A stretch of DNA of 30,914 bases, from assembly GCA_900321775.1 (NCBI GenBank), contig ONXE01000002.1, forward strand, positions 11,647 through 42,560. The letters run 5' to 3'. The position numbers and the translations under genes are program-made. Below, piece by piece: positions 15,319 to 22,610 of the stretch. Within the stretch, counting starts at the first letter, position 1. Each line of letters begins with the position of its first letter. The notes beneath the pieces were generated by a model, which saw only the letters and a program-made list of their open reading frames with translations, searched no databases and was not told the origin of the DNA. The DNA is from an uncultured Bacteroidales bacterium (GTDB lineage Bacteria; Bacteroidota; Bacteroidia; Bacteroidales; Paludibacteraceae).

Positions 15319-16119
15319 TTGAACACATTTCTGCTCATATGGTTGGCGGTCATCTTTGCGGTTTTAGCGTTCGTGTACCGTTTCTTCACCAATCCGTTTT
15401 TCCTGGCACGGGTGCTACGCTTCTTCTTGCGCATGCGCTATAAACTGGTGATGGACGGATTCGACGAAGTGATGCGCGCAGAACGGCTGCTGATTATGCC
15501 TAATCATCCTGCTTACATCGACCCTATTCTGCTCTTCGAGGAGATATACGCTCGCGGCAGAAAAGTCAGCCCGATGACTGATGAGCAATTCTTTGCCAAT
15601 CCGGTTTTCCGACAGGTGCTGGGCATGAGTGACGCAGTAATGGTGCCGGACCTGATGAAGCATCGTTCCGAAGCCGCAGTCCGTCAAGCAGCCAGTCTGG
15701 TGCAGATATCAGTAAACGCGCTGGAAGAAGGTCGTTCGCTGGTTTTCTATCCTTCGGGACATGTCACATTGGACGGACGGGAGACGTTGGGTGCCCGGCG
15801 TTTGGCGTACGAGACTGTCTGCGCTATCAACGACTCACCGGAAAACAGTCCGCTTCGCCAGGTTCGTCTGTTCCTGCTGCGCACCCGCGGACTGGAGACG
15901 AGTCGCTGGGCCAAGTCACGCACGCGCGTGCTGAATAAAAGAGGTGCTGTCAATCAGGATGCGCTGCCGTGGTCGTTTTCCAATCCCGGGTTGCTGTCGC
16001 GCAGGCTCGTCAGAATGCATTTCGAGGACATGACCGACCAACTGCAGGAATGGGCGCGCACATACGACAAAAGCGATTTTAACAAACAGTTGGAGGCTTG
16101 GTACAACCAAGACAACTAA
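15319..16119 (+). CDS. PlsC-like lysophospholipid acyltransferase
   Basis: A 266-aa membrane-associated acyltransferase. One N-terminal helix ('FLLIWLAVIFAVLAFVY'), then 'MPNHPAYIDPILL', the HX4D catalytic motif (His and Asp spaced by four). 'MVPDLMKHRSE' and 'LVFYPSGHVTLDGRE' correspond to motifs II and III, the latter replacing the usual FPEGTR by YPSGHV. In some Bacteroidota this type of domain is fused to an acyl-ACP/AMP ligase; here it stands alone. TTG 15319 is taken as start because no in-frame ATG precedes the helix and AGGA lies just before it; starting at the ATG of 'MRYKLVMDGF' would remove the helix. Likely co-transcribed with the OPT gene. Confidence 0.82.
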   Translation: MNTFLLIWLAVIFAVLAFVYRFFTNPFFLARVLRFFLRMRYKLVMDGFDEVMRAERLLIMPNHPAYIDPILLFEEIYARGRKVSPMTDEQFFANPVFRQVLGMSDAVMVPDLMKHRSEAAVRQAASLVQISVNALEEGRSLVFYPSGHVTLDGRETLGARRLAYETVCAINDSPENSPLRQVRLFLLRTRGLETSRWAKSRTRVLNKRGAVNQDALPWSFSNPGLLSRRLVRMHFEDMTDQLQEWARTYDKSDFNKQLEAWYNQDN

Positions 16120-16159
16120 ACTGATTTATAGATAATAACAACTAAAAAACAATGATATT

Positions 16160-17410
16160 ATGATGACTATTTCAAACTACAAATTTGCCGGAAAGAAGGC
16201 AATCGTTCGTGTGGACTTCAATGTACCTCTGGACGAGAACGGAAAAATCACTGACGACACCCGCATCCGCGGCGCACTGCCTACTCTGAAGCACATTCTG
16301 GACAACGGAGGTGCACTGATTATCATGTCCCATATGGGCAAACCCAAAGGCAAAGTGAACGCCAAGATGAGTCTCTCGCAGATTGTTGACGCGGTCAGCG
16401 CAGCGCTGGGTGTTCCCGTGAAATTTGCGCCCGACTGCGCCAAGGCTCAGGACGCCGCAGCTGCTCTCAAACCGGGTGAGGTACTCATGCTCGAGAACCT
16501 GCGTTTCTATCCTGAAGAGGAAGGCAAACCCGTTGGTATTGAGAAAGAAGATCCCGCATACGAGGCAGCCAAGGCTGAGATGAAGAAGCGCCAGAAAGAT
16601 TTTGCCAAGACCCTTGCATCCTATGCTGACTGCTATGTAATGGACGCGTTCGGTACAGCTCACCGCAAGCACGCTTCTACTGCTGTCATCGCCGACTATT
16701 TCGACGCCGACAACAAGATGCTCGGCTTCCTCATGGAGAAAGAAGTGGCCGCTGTTGACGCCGTTCTCTCCGACATCAAACGTCCGTTTGTGGCTGTAAT
16801 GGGTGGTTCGAAAGTGTCGTCTAAAATCGGCATTATCGAGAACCTGCTCGGCAAAGTGGACAAACTGATTCTGTGCGGCGGTATGACCTACACCTTCGCC
16901 AAAGCCCACGGCGGCGAGATAGGTGGCTCGATTTGCGAGGAGGACAAACTGGATGTAGCACTGGGCGTAGAAGAACTGGCCAAGAAGAACGGCGTAGAGC
17001 TCGTGATGGCTCCGGATGCTATCTGCGGCGACGCTTTCTCCAACGATGCCAACCAGAAGGTTTACCCCTCCAATGCTATCCCCGCAGGTTGGGAAGGTAT
17101 GGATGCCGGTCCTGAGGCTCAGAAGAAATTCCGTGAGGCTATTCGCGGCGCCAAGACTATCCTGTGGAACGGTCCTGCCGGCGTATTCGAGTTCGACAAC
17201 TTCTGCGACGGTAGCCGCGCTATCGGTGAGGCTATTGCAGAGGCTACAGCCAACGGTGCTTTCTCGCTCATCGGCGGTGGCGACTCCGTAGCTTGCGTCA
17301 ACAAGTTTGGCTTGGCCGACAAAGTATCGTATATCTCCACCGGCGGCGGCGCATTGCTTGAGGCTGTGGAAGGTAAGGTTCTGCCCGGCGTAGCAGCGAT
17401 TAAGGGTTAA
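16160..17410 (+). CDS. pgk: Phosphoglycerate kinase
   Basis: Glycolytic enzyme transferring phosphate from 1,3-bisphosphoglycerate to ADP; 416 aa, normal length. 'VRVDFNVPLDE' begins the N-domain, 'DDTRIRGALPTL' and 'ENLRFYPEEEG' give substrate-binding arginines, 'DAFGTAHRKHAST' the catalytic region, 'MGGSKVSSKIGI' the hinge side, and 'NGPAGVFEFDNF' and 'IGGGDSVACVNKFG' the nucleotide site. 'SHMGKPKG' replaces the more common SHLGRPKG, conservative. Start at 16160 gives MMTIS; 16163 is equally possible. It begins 40 bases after the acyltransferase, and a heptamer array grows out of its last two codons. Confidence 0.97.
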   Translation: MMTISNYKFAGKKAIVRVDFNVPLDENGKITDDTRIRGALPTLKHILDNGGALIIMSHMGKPKGKVNAKMSLSQIVDAVSAALGVPVKFAPDCAKAQDAAAALKPGEVLMLENLRFYPEEEGKPVGIEKEDPAYEAAKAEMKKRQKDFAKTLASYADCYVMDAFGTAHRKHASTAVIADYFDADNKMLGFLMEKEVAAVDAVLSDIKRPFVAVMGGSKVSSKIGIIENLLGKVDKLILCGGMTYTFAKAHGGEIGGSICEEDKLDVALGVEELAKKNGVELVMAPDAICGDAFSNDANQKVYPSNAIPAGWEGMDAGPEAQKKFREAIRGAKTILWNGPAGVFEFDNFCDGSRAIGEAIAEATANGAFSLIGGGDSVACVNKFGLADKVSYISTGGGALLEAVEGKVLPGVAAIKG

Positions 17411-17424
17411 AGGTTAAAGGTTAA
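17404..17424 (+). repeat. Heptamer array (A/G)GGTTAA x3 at the pgk stop
   Basis: Three tandem copies (GGGTTAA, AGGTTAA, AGGTTAA), the first containing the last glycine codon and stop of pgk, followed by a degenerate AGATTA that runs into the ATG at 17430. TAA recurs every 7 bases, so every frame is stopped. Confidence 0.85.
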
Positions 17425-17429
17425 AGATT

Positions 17430-17843
17430 ATGGAAATAGTAGGTAAAGTAATACAAGTATTGCCGTTGCAGCAAGGTACGAGTACTCGTACGGGTAACCC
17501 CTGGACCATCAAGACCTTCATCTTGGAGACTCAGGAGAACTACCCGCGCAAAGTGGCAATCGAGATTTTTGGAGACCAGCGTATTGCTGACAATCCTGCC
17601 GAAGTAGATCAGGTTGTTACTGTCAGCTTCGACCTGGAGAGTCGTGAGTTCAACGGCCGTTGGTACACCAGCGTTCGCGCCTGGAAGGTACTGCAGGGCG
17701 TTCAGACGACTCAGGCAGCCGCTCCTGTTCAGCCCGTATCTCCGGCAGCTCCCGCGGCTCCGACAGAGGCTCCCGCTGAACCTGTCACCAATACGTTCGA
17801 CGCCGTTGCCGCCCAAGGTGACGACACGGATCTGCCGTTCTGA
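17430..17843 (+). CDS. DUF3127 protein with SSB-like acidic tail
   Basis: A 137-aa protein of the Bacteroidota DUF3127 family. Residues 1-90 ('GKVIQVLPLQQG', 'GNPWTIKTFILET', 'VTVSFDLESREFNGRWY') have the pattern of an OB fold. Residues about 91-128 form a flexible Ala/Pro/Gln-rich linker ('SPAAPAAPTEAPAEP'), and the chain ends GDDTDLPF. This closely mimics the DDDIPF-type tip of single-strand binding protein, to which RecO, PriA and others bind. A DNA-binding role is suggested by this architecture but not shown. The gene follows pgk after 19 bases of heptamer repeat and recO lies two genes downstream. Confidence 0.85.
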   Translation: MEIVGKVIQVLPLQQGTSTRTGNPWTIKTFILETQENYPRKVAIEIFGDQRIADNPAEVDQVVTVSFDLESREFNGRWYTSVRAWKVLQGVQTTQAAAPVQPVSPAAPAAPTEAPAEPVTNTFDAVAAQGDDTDLPF

Positions 17844-17860
17844 TCATAACCGTTTGTATT

Positions 17861-19252
17861 GTGAAAAAGCGCATTGTCTGGTTGGTGATTCTGTTACTCG
17901 TTCTGGCGGGTACGATTACACTGTGCGTGATTCGCTGGGACGCGTGGTTTGCCAATCCCGCCGAACCTGTTTACACCGTTGGCGATGAGCCTACGAACGT
18001 GGTGCTGACGTTTGGCGAGCAGGCTGCCACAGGTCGCGTCGTGTCGTGGCGGGCCGGCAAAGACACCACGACGGTGTCACGACTGATACTTACCCACGTG
18101 CTCACCGAACACACGGACACCATTCCCGCCCAATCCCACTTCGTGTCTTCACGTAGTGGCGAGGCTGCGTTTCATCAGGTTCATCTCATGGATCTCCACC
18201 CCGGCGACTACACTTATCGCGTGGAGACCGACGGACTTGAGTCACAGGAATTCCATTTCACAGTACAAGCCTATTCCGATACTTGTCCTCAGGACACGTT
18301 TCTCCTTTTCGGCGACATGCAGTACACTTCGCTTGACGAAGCGTCTGCATTCGTCGAAACGGCATGTAACACTGTTCCCGAGGCGGATTTCTTCGCCTAC
18401 ATAGGCGATATTATCGAGCGTCCCACAGACGAGTACTGGCAACTGTTTTTCTCCTCGATGGGAGACAAGACTGCATGCTTTCCGCAGGTGGCAACGCTGG
18501 GTAATCATGAGTACCTGAAAGGTATTCGCAAGCGAGTGGACGTGCGTTGGCCGCACATCTTTGTGAACCCCCAAAACGGTCCGAAGCGATTCCTGGGCCG
18601 CACTTATTTTCTGGACTTTCCAAACATGCGGCTTATCGTACTCGATACCGATGCGCTACAAAGTCTGTCGGATTACACCGTACTCCGCACATGGTTGACA
18701 CAGGTTCTGCGCTACGAATCGACCCAATGGAATCAAACGGCGCAGGAGAATCTTCGCTGGAACATCGTGCTGATGCACCACCCTGTTTTCTCTGCCGGCA
18801 TGGGACGCGACAACCCTCTGATTGCTTGGGCCCTCCGTTATGCGCTGCAGGATGCCGATCTCGTGGTGGCCGGACATGACCACAACTACGCACGCCATCG
18901 CCACGACGGCGAGGCTCCCGCCTACGTCATTCTCTCCTCCAGCGCCAAATCGTACCTGCCCAAGTGCAGCCCCATCGAAGAGCGTCTCGGAAGCAACCAC
19001 GCCTTCTTCTCACGCATGATTGTCACTCCGGACACGATGAAGATGAGCACGTTCCTTGTGGACTCTGTGCCCGTTCTCTATGACGAACTTTTCTTCGTTC
19101 GCAAGAGTACCGAGGAGGGGGTAGTTGTTCTTGAAGCGGATTCGCTGCCGGAGGAACGTCTGGATTTGCCGGCACGCTATGAGGGCCGAAACAACCTGCG
19201 CGTGCGCCGTTTTCTTAATCGCCGAAACGCTCGTTTTGAACAGCAAAACTGA
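17861..19252 (+). CDS. Purple-acid-phosphatase-like metallophosphoesterase, membrane anchored
   Basis: A 463-aa protein with N-terminal hydrophobic anchor (about residues 5-24), a fibronectin-III-like domain (about 35-137, 'HPGDYTYRVETDGLESQEFHF') and a calcineurin-like phosphoesterase domain. Metal-binding motifs: FGDMQ (about 150-154), IGDI (181-184), LGNHE (213-217), MHHPVFS (about 304-310) and AGHDHNYAR (about 336-344), which are all present in order. The C-terminal 50 residues are Arg/Glu-rich. It probably acts outside the inner membrane on phosphomonoesters or diesters. The start is GTG 17861, since it opens the anchor; the 3' end overlaps recO by 17 bases. Confidence 0.87.
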   Translation: MKKRIVWLVILLLVLAGTITLCVIRWDAWFANPAEPVYTVGDEPTNVVLTFGEQAATGRVVSWRAGKDTTTVSRLILTHVLTEHTDTIPAQSHFVSSRSGEAAFHQVHLMDLHPGDYTYRVETDGLESQEFHFTVQAYSDTCPQDTFLLFGDMQYTSLDEASAFVETACNTVPEADFFAYIGDIIERPTDEYWQLFFSSMGDKTACFPQVATLGNHEYLKGIRKRVDVRWPHIFVNPQNGPKRFLGRTYFLDFPNMRLIVLDTDALQSLSDYTVLRTWLTQVLRYESTQWNQTAQENLRWNIVLMHHPVFSAGMGRDNPLIAWALRYALQDADLVVAGHDHNYARHRHDGEAPAYVILSSSAKSYLPKCSPIEERLGSNHAFFSRMIVTPDTMKMSTFLVDSVPVLYDELFFVRKSTEEGVVVLEADSLPEERLDLPARYEGRNNLRVRRFLNRRNARFEQQN

Positions 19253-19832
19253 CGCCATAGTATTGCGCCTGGCTCCGCACAACGAGAAGGCTTCCATACT
19301 GCATCTGTACACGCGCTCGCACGGACGGATGCAGTTTCTTGTTTATGGCCGACACAGCCGAAAAAAGGGGCGACAGGCTTTGATGGAACCGCTTACGCTG
19401 CTGCACATCGAAGCCACCCTGCGCGACGGTCAATCGATGGGGCAAATGAAAGAATGTTCGTTGGCTTATGTGCCGGGCGAACTGATGTTTGACCACAACC
19501 GCAGATGTGTGGCATTGTTTATCTCGGAAATACTCAGCCGAACATTGGCTCACCCGCAACAAGACGAGGTGTTGTTCGACTTTCTGGCAGACACCATACG
19601 CGAACTCGACACGTGCGCCGACCCGCAGAACCTGCACATCAGGTTTCTGGTGCGCTACGCCGAATTACTGGGCTTCGCCATCGATTTTGACGACCCTGCC
19701 AACCAATGTCTTACGCTATTGGCGGGGAGGCGCAGAGAGTTACTGCATGCGTTGATGGATTACTACACCACGCACATCCCCGACTTCATAATGCCAAACT
19801 CTCTTCCCGTATTAGAAGCCGTCTTCGCCTAA
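19236..19832 (+). CDS. recO: DNA repair protein RecO, short form
   Basis: RecO helps RecR load RecA on SSB-coated DNA. The N-terminal OB domain is clear: 'TDAIVLRLAPHNEKASILHLYTRSHGRMQFLVYG' region, 'SRKKGRQALMEPLTLLHIEA', and 'LFISEILSRTL' starts the helical part. It ends 'YYTTHIPDFIMPNSLPVLEAVFA', matching the usual RecO end. Total length is 198 aa against about 240 for Bacteroidota; the middle between 'LLGFAIDFDDP' and 'RRELLHALMDYYT' is missing about 40 residues, including where a zinc finger or spacer would be. TTG 19236 is the best start; upstream frame is only shadow of the phosphatase. The 3' end overlaps the opposite gene by 21 bases. Confidence 0.88.
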   Translation: MNSKTDAIVLRLAPHNEKASILHLYTRSHGRMQFLVYGRHSRKKGRQALMEPLTLLHIEATLRDGQSMGQMKECSLAYVPGELMFDHNRRCVALFISEILSRTLAHPQQDEVLFDFLADTIRELDTCADPQNLHIRFLVRYAELLGFAIDFDDPANQCLTLLAGRRRELLHALMDYYTTHIPDFIMPNSLPVLEAVFA

Positions 19833-20891
19833 GTACACCGCCAGGGTGTCCATGATTGCGTCGCCGCGAAGTCCTTCACGAACCAGCAATGTGCCGTCCG
19901 GGCCAAAAAGGAAGATAGTTGGAATACTGCTAAAACCGTACAAATCGCCGGGTTCGTCTTGAGCGTTGCACATCACGTTCCAGACAATGCCATGCTCGCT
20001 GACAGCTTTCAGCGTATTCTCCGGCTCATCCCACACAGCTACACCCAGCACATCAAATTGCTCGCCGTAGTATTTGTCGTACGCGGCACGGATATACGGC
20101 GTCTCTCGGATGCAGGGACCGCACCACGAAGCCCAGAAATCCACCAGCACATATTTGCCCCGGCCCACAAAATCAGAGAAATGCATCACCGTTCCGTCCG
20201 GCTGCTCTGCTTCGAAATCCTTAAACATCGAGCCATTTCCCGTTTCGTGCTGCTTCTCAAAATTGTTTACCCGCTTCTGAATATATTGCTTAGCCTGAAT
20301 TTCAGGCGCCAGTTTGTTCTTCAGAGCCATCCATTCCTCTTCAGGAAGTTCCTGCGAGGCGTAGATAAATCCCGCAAAGCCAAGGAAATCGTCGGGATGC
20401 TCGTCCACTAACCTATTGCTATATTCCATCAACTCGGCAATATCCGCCTGACCTTGCTGGAAACGGTCGTACCATTCCTCGCAGAAATCGATAAAATCCA
20501 TCAACTCGAAGTTCAATGAGGATTCGGGCACAATCACCTCACTAAGGGTTTGTTCGGCAATCTCGTAGCGAACCGTGTCGCAGTCCGGCACAAAACTCTC
20601 ACCCCAGGACGTACTATCCTTTTCATAATAAGCCGTAAGAATGTTGGTTTTGTCGTGCGGAATAGCCAGCGTGAAAGTACCGTTTTCCACGGGAATAGCT
20701 TGCTCTTCTTCCGTTTCGTCATTTTTCAGGTAAACAACGCTTGGAGCGGTTTCGGGAGAAACAAAATGGCCTATCAGGATTGTCTCCTGTTGACTCGGCT
20801 GGTCCTGTTGATTAATCAGCAAATAGGCTGCACAAGCCGCAGTCGCAACTGCGACAACGATGATGATAATAATTCCGAGAGATTTTTTCAT
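19812..20891 (-). CDS. TlpA/ResA-like thioredoxin-fold protein
   Basis: A 359-aa exported protein with an N-terminal hydrophobic anchor or signal (about residues 5-25, containing Cys20 in 'TAACAAYL', possibly a lipobox). Residues about 35-130 form a beta-rich DUF4369-like domain, then a helical linker (about 130-215). The thioredoxin domain (about 222-359) has 'FWASWCGPCIRETP' with CGPC at 257-260 and 'SSIPTIFLFGPDG' with the cis-proline. Such proteins act as periplasmic or outer-membrane-facing thiol-disulfide reductases in Bacteroidota. The promoter at 20945-20976 drives it; the gene is transcribed divergently from the HAD gene and runs tail to tail into recO. Confidence 0.9.
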   Translation of the reverse strand: MKKSLGIIIIIVVAVATAACAAYLLINQQDQPSQQETILIGHFVSPETAPSVVYLKNDETEEEQAIPVENGTFTLAIPHDKTNILTAYYEKDSTSWGESFVPDCDTVRYEIAEQTLSEVIVPESSLNFELMDFIDFCEEWYDRFQQGQADIAELMEYSNRLVDEHPDDFLGFAGFIYASQELPEEEWMALKNKLAPEIQAKQYIQKRVNNFEKQHETGNGSMFKDFEAEQPDGTVMHFSDFVGRGKYVLVDFWASWCGPCIRETPYIRAAYDKYYGEQFDVLGVAVWDEPENTLKAVSEHGIVWNVMCNAQDEPGDLYGFSSIPTIFLFGPDGTLLVREGLRGDAIMDTLAVYLGEDGF

Positions 20892-20944
20892 ATTCGTGTA
20901 TGTTTATAGTGAATGATTATTGGATGCAGTCTCATTTCGGGCTG

Positions 20945-20976
20945 CAAAGATAGTACATTTTTTTCATTTGTGCAAG
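20945..20976 (-). promoter_or_regulatory. Promoter of the TlpA-like gene
   Basis: Read on the reverse strand: CTTG (20976-20973), 20-base spacer, TATCTTTG (20952-20945). The ATG at 20891 is about 50 bases downstream. Confidence 0.83.
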
Positions 20977-20992
20977 TTTTTTCACCAAAAAG

Positions 20993-21024
20993 TTTGGTCA
21001 TTTCAAAAAAAAACACTAACTTTG
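20993..21024 (+). promoter_or_regulatory. Promoter of the HAD phosphatase gene (leaderless)
   Basis: TTTG at 20993-20996, 20-base spacer, TAACTTTG at 21017-21024. The ATG at 21029 is only four bases after the -7 element, at or beside the expected transcription start, so the mRNA should have little or no 5' leader. Confidence 0.83.
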
Positions 21025-21028
21025 CACC

Positions 21029-21766
21029 ATGAAAGAGAAAATAGACACTAACGCACCGCAGAAAAAAACGTACAAAGCCGTTTTTCTGGACTGGGATGAC
21101 ACTATCGGAGATTGGGTGAATGCCGCTCAACAAGCCTTGCAGGACATCTACGCCACATACCATCTGGAGGATTTGTACGCTACGTTTGAAGACTATCTGG
21201 AAGCCTACGAGCCATACAACCTGATGTTGTGGGGCAAATACGGTCAGAACGAAATAACCAAAGAATACCTGCAGTTCGAGCGTTTCTATCGTCCGCTGAT
21301 GATACAGCCAGAGCCCACACTGCGAGGCAGAAGCAAAGAAGAGATAGCCAAAGAGATAGGAGTGGAATTCCTCAGACTGACGAACCGCTATTTCTCGCTA
21401 CTTCCGGATGCAGACGTAGTTGTGCGTCAGCTTGCCGCCAAATACCCTCTCACCATCATCAGCAATGGTTTTGGCGAGGTACAGTACTACAAATTTGCCC
21501 ATTCGGGCCTACAGGATCTGTTTACACATCTGCTCATCAGCGAAGAAGTGGGAATCAACAAACCGCAGCCCGAAATCTTCCGCATCGCCTTGGAGCGAAA
21601 CGGAGTAACAGCCGACGAAGCAGTGATGATAGGGGATAGTTACAACTCCGACATTGCCGGAGCAAAAGCTGCAGGGATTGACCAGATTTGGATACACCAG
21701 GGCGAAACCGGTGAAACCGCTACGTATATAGTGCCCACGCTCAAAGACGTGCTCAAACTGCTTTAA
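21029..21766 (+). CDS. HAD-superfamily hydrolase, YjjG-like nucleotidase/phosphatase
   Basis: A 245-aa cytosolic HAD phosphatase. Motif I is FLDWDDT with nucleophile Asp21 and Asp23; motif II 'IISNGFG'; motif III Lys in 'INKPQPEIF'; motif IV 'IGDSYNSDIAGAKAAG'. 'DWDDT' followed by a helical cap matches YjjG-type 5'-nucleotidases that clean up non-canonical pyrimidine nucleotides; the exact substrate is not certain. ATG 21029 is the only plausible start: 15 extra residues precede the fold's first strand, and no other ATG lies before motif I. The 3' end overlaps the phosphatase gene on the other strand by 14 bases. Confidence 0.88.
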   Translation: MKEKIDTNAPQKKTYKAVFLDWDDTIGDWVNAAQQALQDIYATYHLEDLYATFEDYLEAYEPYNLMLWGKYGQNEITKEYLQFERFYRPLMIQPEPTLRGRSKEEIAKEIGVEFLRLTNRYFSLLPDADVVVRQLAAKYPLTIISNGFGEVQYYKFAHSGLQDLFTHLLISEEVGINKPQPEIFRIALERNGVTADEAVMIGDSYNSDIAGAKAAGIDQIWIHQGETGETATYIVPTLKDVLKLL

Positions 21767-22199
21767 GGAAGGCTTGGCAGCCCTGCAAGATATCTTGGTA
21801 CGCTGCCTCGAAATCGCCTGTGTACCAAGGGTCTGCCACATCGCGCGACACATCTGCCCATTCCAGCAGAAGCGACACTTTTCCCAACGTGTCCTCTCCT
21901 ACCAGATAGCGCAGCAAACGCAGATTGCTGTGATCCATGCAGATGATATAATCGAAACACTGATAATCCTCGCGGGTTATCTGTCGGGCCGCATGACGGG
22001 TGAAGGGCACTCCTTTTTCCGTCAGTTTGCGTTTGGCGGGAGGATAGAGGTCGTTGCCTATCTCCTCTGTGGAAACAGCAGCCGACTCTATCTGAAACTC
22101 TTGTTCCCTGCCGGCTTCGGCTACCAGTTGTTTCATCACAAACTCAGCCATCGGCGAGCGACAGATGTTTCCGTGACAGATGAAAAGCACTTTCGTCAT
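21753..22199 (-). CDS. Low-molecular-weight protein tyrosine phosphatase
   Basis: A 148-aa LMW-PTP. The P-loop is CHGNICRS with nucleophile Cys8 and Arg14 (CX5R), and the general acid is Asp in 'DVADPWYTGDF'. 'CMDHSNLRLL' is the family's central motif. Such enzymes dephosphorylate tyrosine kinases or low-weight substrates; in Bacteroidota they are sometimes linked to capsule synthesis, but no capsule gene is near. Its start overlaps the thioesterase stop by four bases (ATGA), the last gene of a - strand run. Confidence 0.93.
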   Translation of the reverse strand: MTKVLFICHGNICRSPMAEFVMKQLVAEAGREQEFQIESAAVSTEEIGNDLYPPAKRKLTEKGVPFTRHAARQITREDYQCFDYIICMDHSNLRLLRYLVGEDTLGKVSLLLEWADVSRDVADPWYTGDFEAAYQDILQGCQAFLKAV

Positions 22200-22600
22200 G
22201 ACTGCATGCTTTGACGAATAGTTTCACACAGTTCCGGGAAGCGTTTTTCAAGCACAACCGGTTTATTGTTCTCCAGAAAGCAATGAGTAGAGGAAGCAAG
22301 GCAGACGATGTTGCCGGCCACTTTCATCGTGTAGTTGAAAGTGATTTTGAGGGCAGACATCTCTGCTACAGTGACTTCGATATCTATCACATCCTTGAAT
22401 GTAGTGGTTCGCTTATATTGAAGAGAAATCGCCATGACCGGAGAGACCACTCCCTCGGCTTCCATTTTTTCGAAGCCGTAGCCGAGTTGGTCCATCCAGT
22501 CAATGCGTGCTTCCTCCATAAAACGCACATAATTGGAGTGATGGGTTATCCCCATCCTGTCACATTCGTAATATCGAACAATATGTGTGTACGGAGTCAT
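22196..22600 (-). CDS. YbgC-type acyl-CoA thioesterase (hotdog fold)
   Basis: A 134-aa hotdog-fold protein of the 4HBT/YbgC group. 'VRYYECDRMGITHHSNYVRFMEEAR' region holds the family motif, with Asp14 as the likely catalytic acid and 'HHSNY' after it. 'LQYKRTTTFKD' and 'FNYTMKV' are the following strands. These enzymes hydrolyse acyl-CoA thioesters and in many bacteria are tied to envelope function; the true substrate is unknown. It lies 10 bases after the aquaporin stop and four-base overlaps the phosphatase gene. Confidence 0.88.
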   Translation of the reverse strand: MTPYTHIVRYYECDRMGITHHSNYVRFMEEARIDWMDQLGYGFEKMEAEGVVSPVMAISLQYKRTTTFKDVIDIEVTVAEMSALKITFNYTMKVAGNIVCLASSTHCFLENNKPVVLEKRFPELCETIRQSMQS

Positions 22601-22610
22601 TCTTATCTAA

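Noticed and set aside
13776..15434. Long reverse-strand open frame of 552 codons opposite the OPT gene
   Set aside because: Its product is rich in His, Gln, Arg and Asn without hydrophobic core or known motif, it lies wholly opposite a strong family member, and GC-rich third positions readily open antisense frames.
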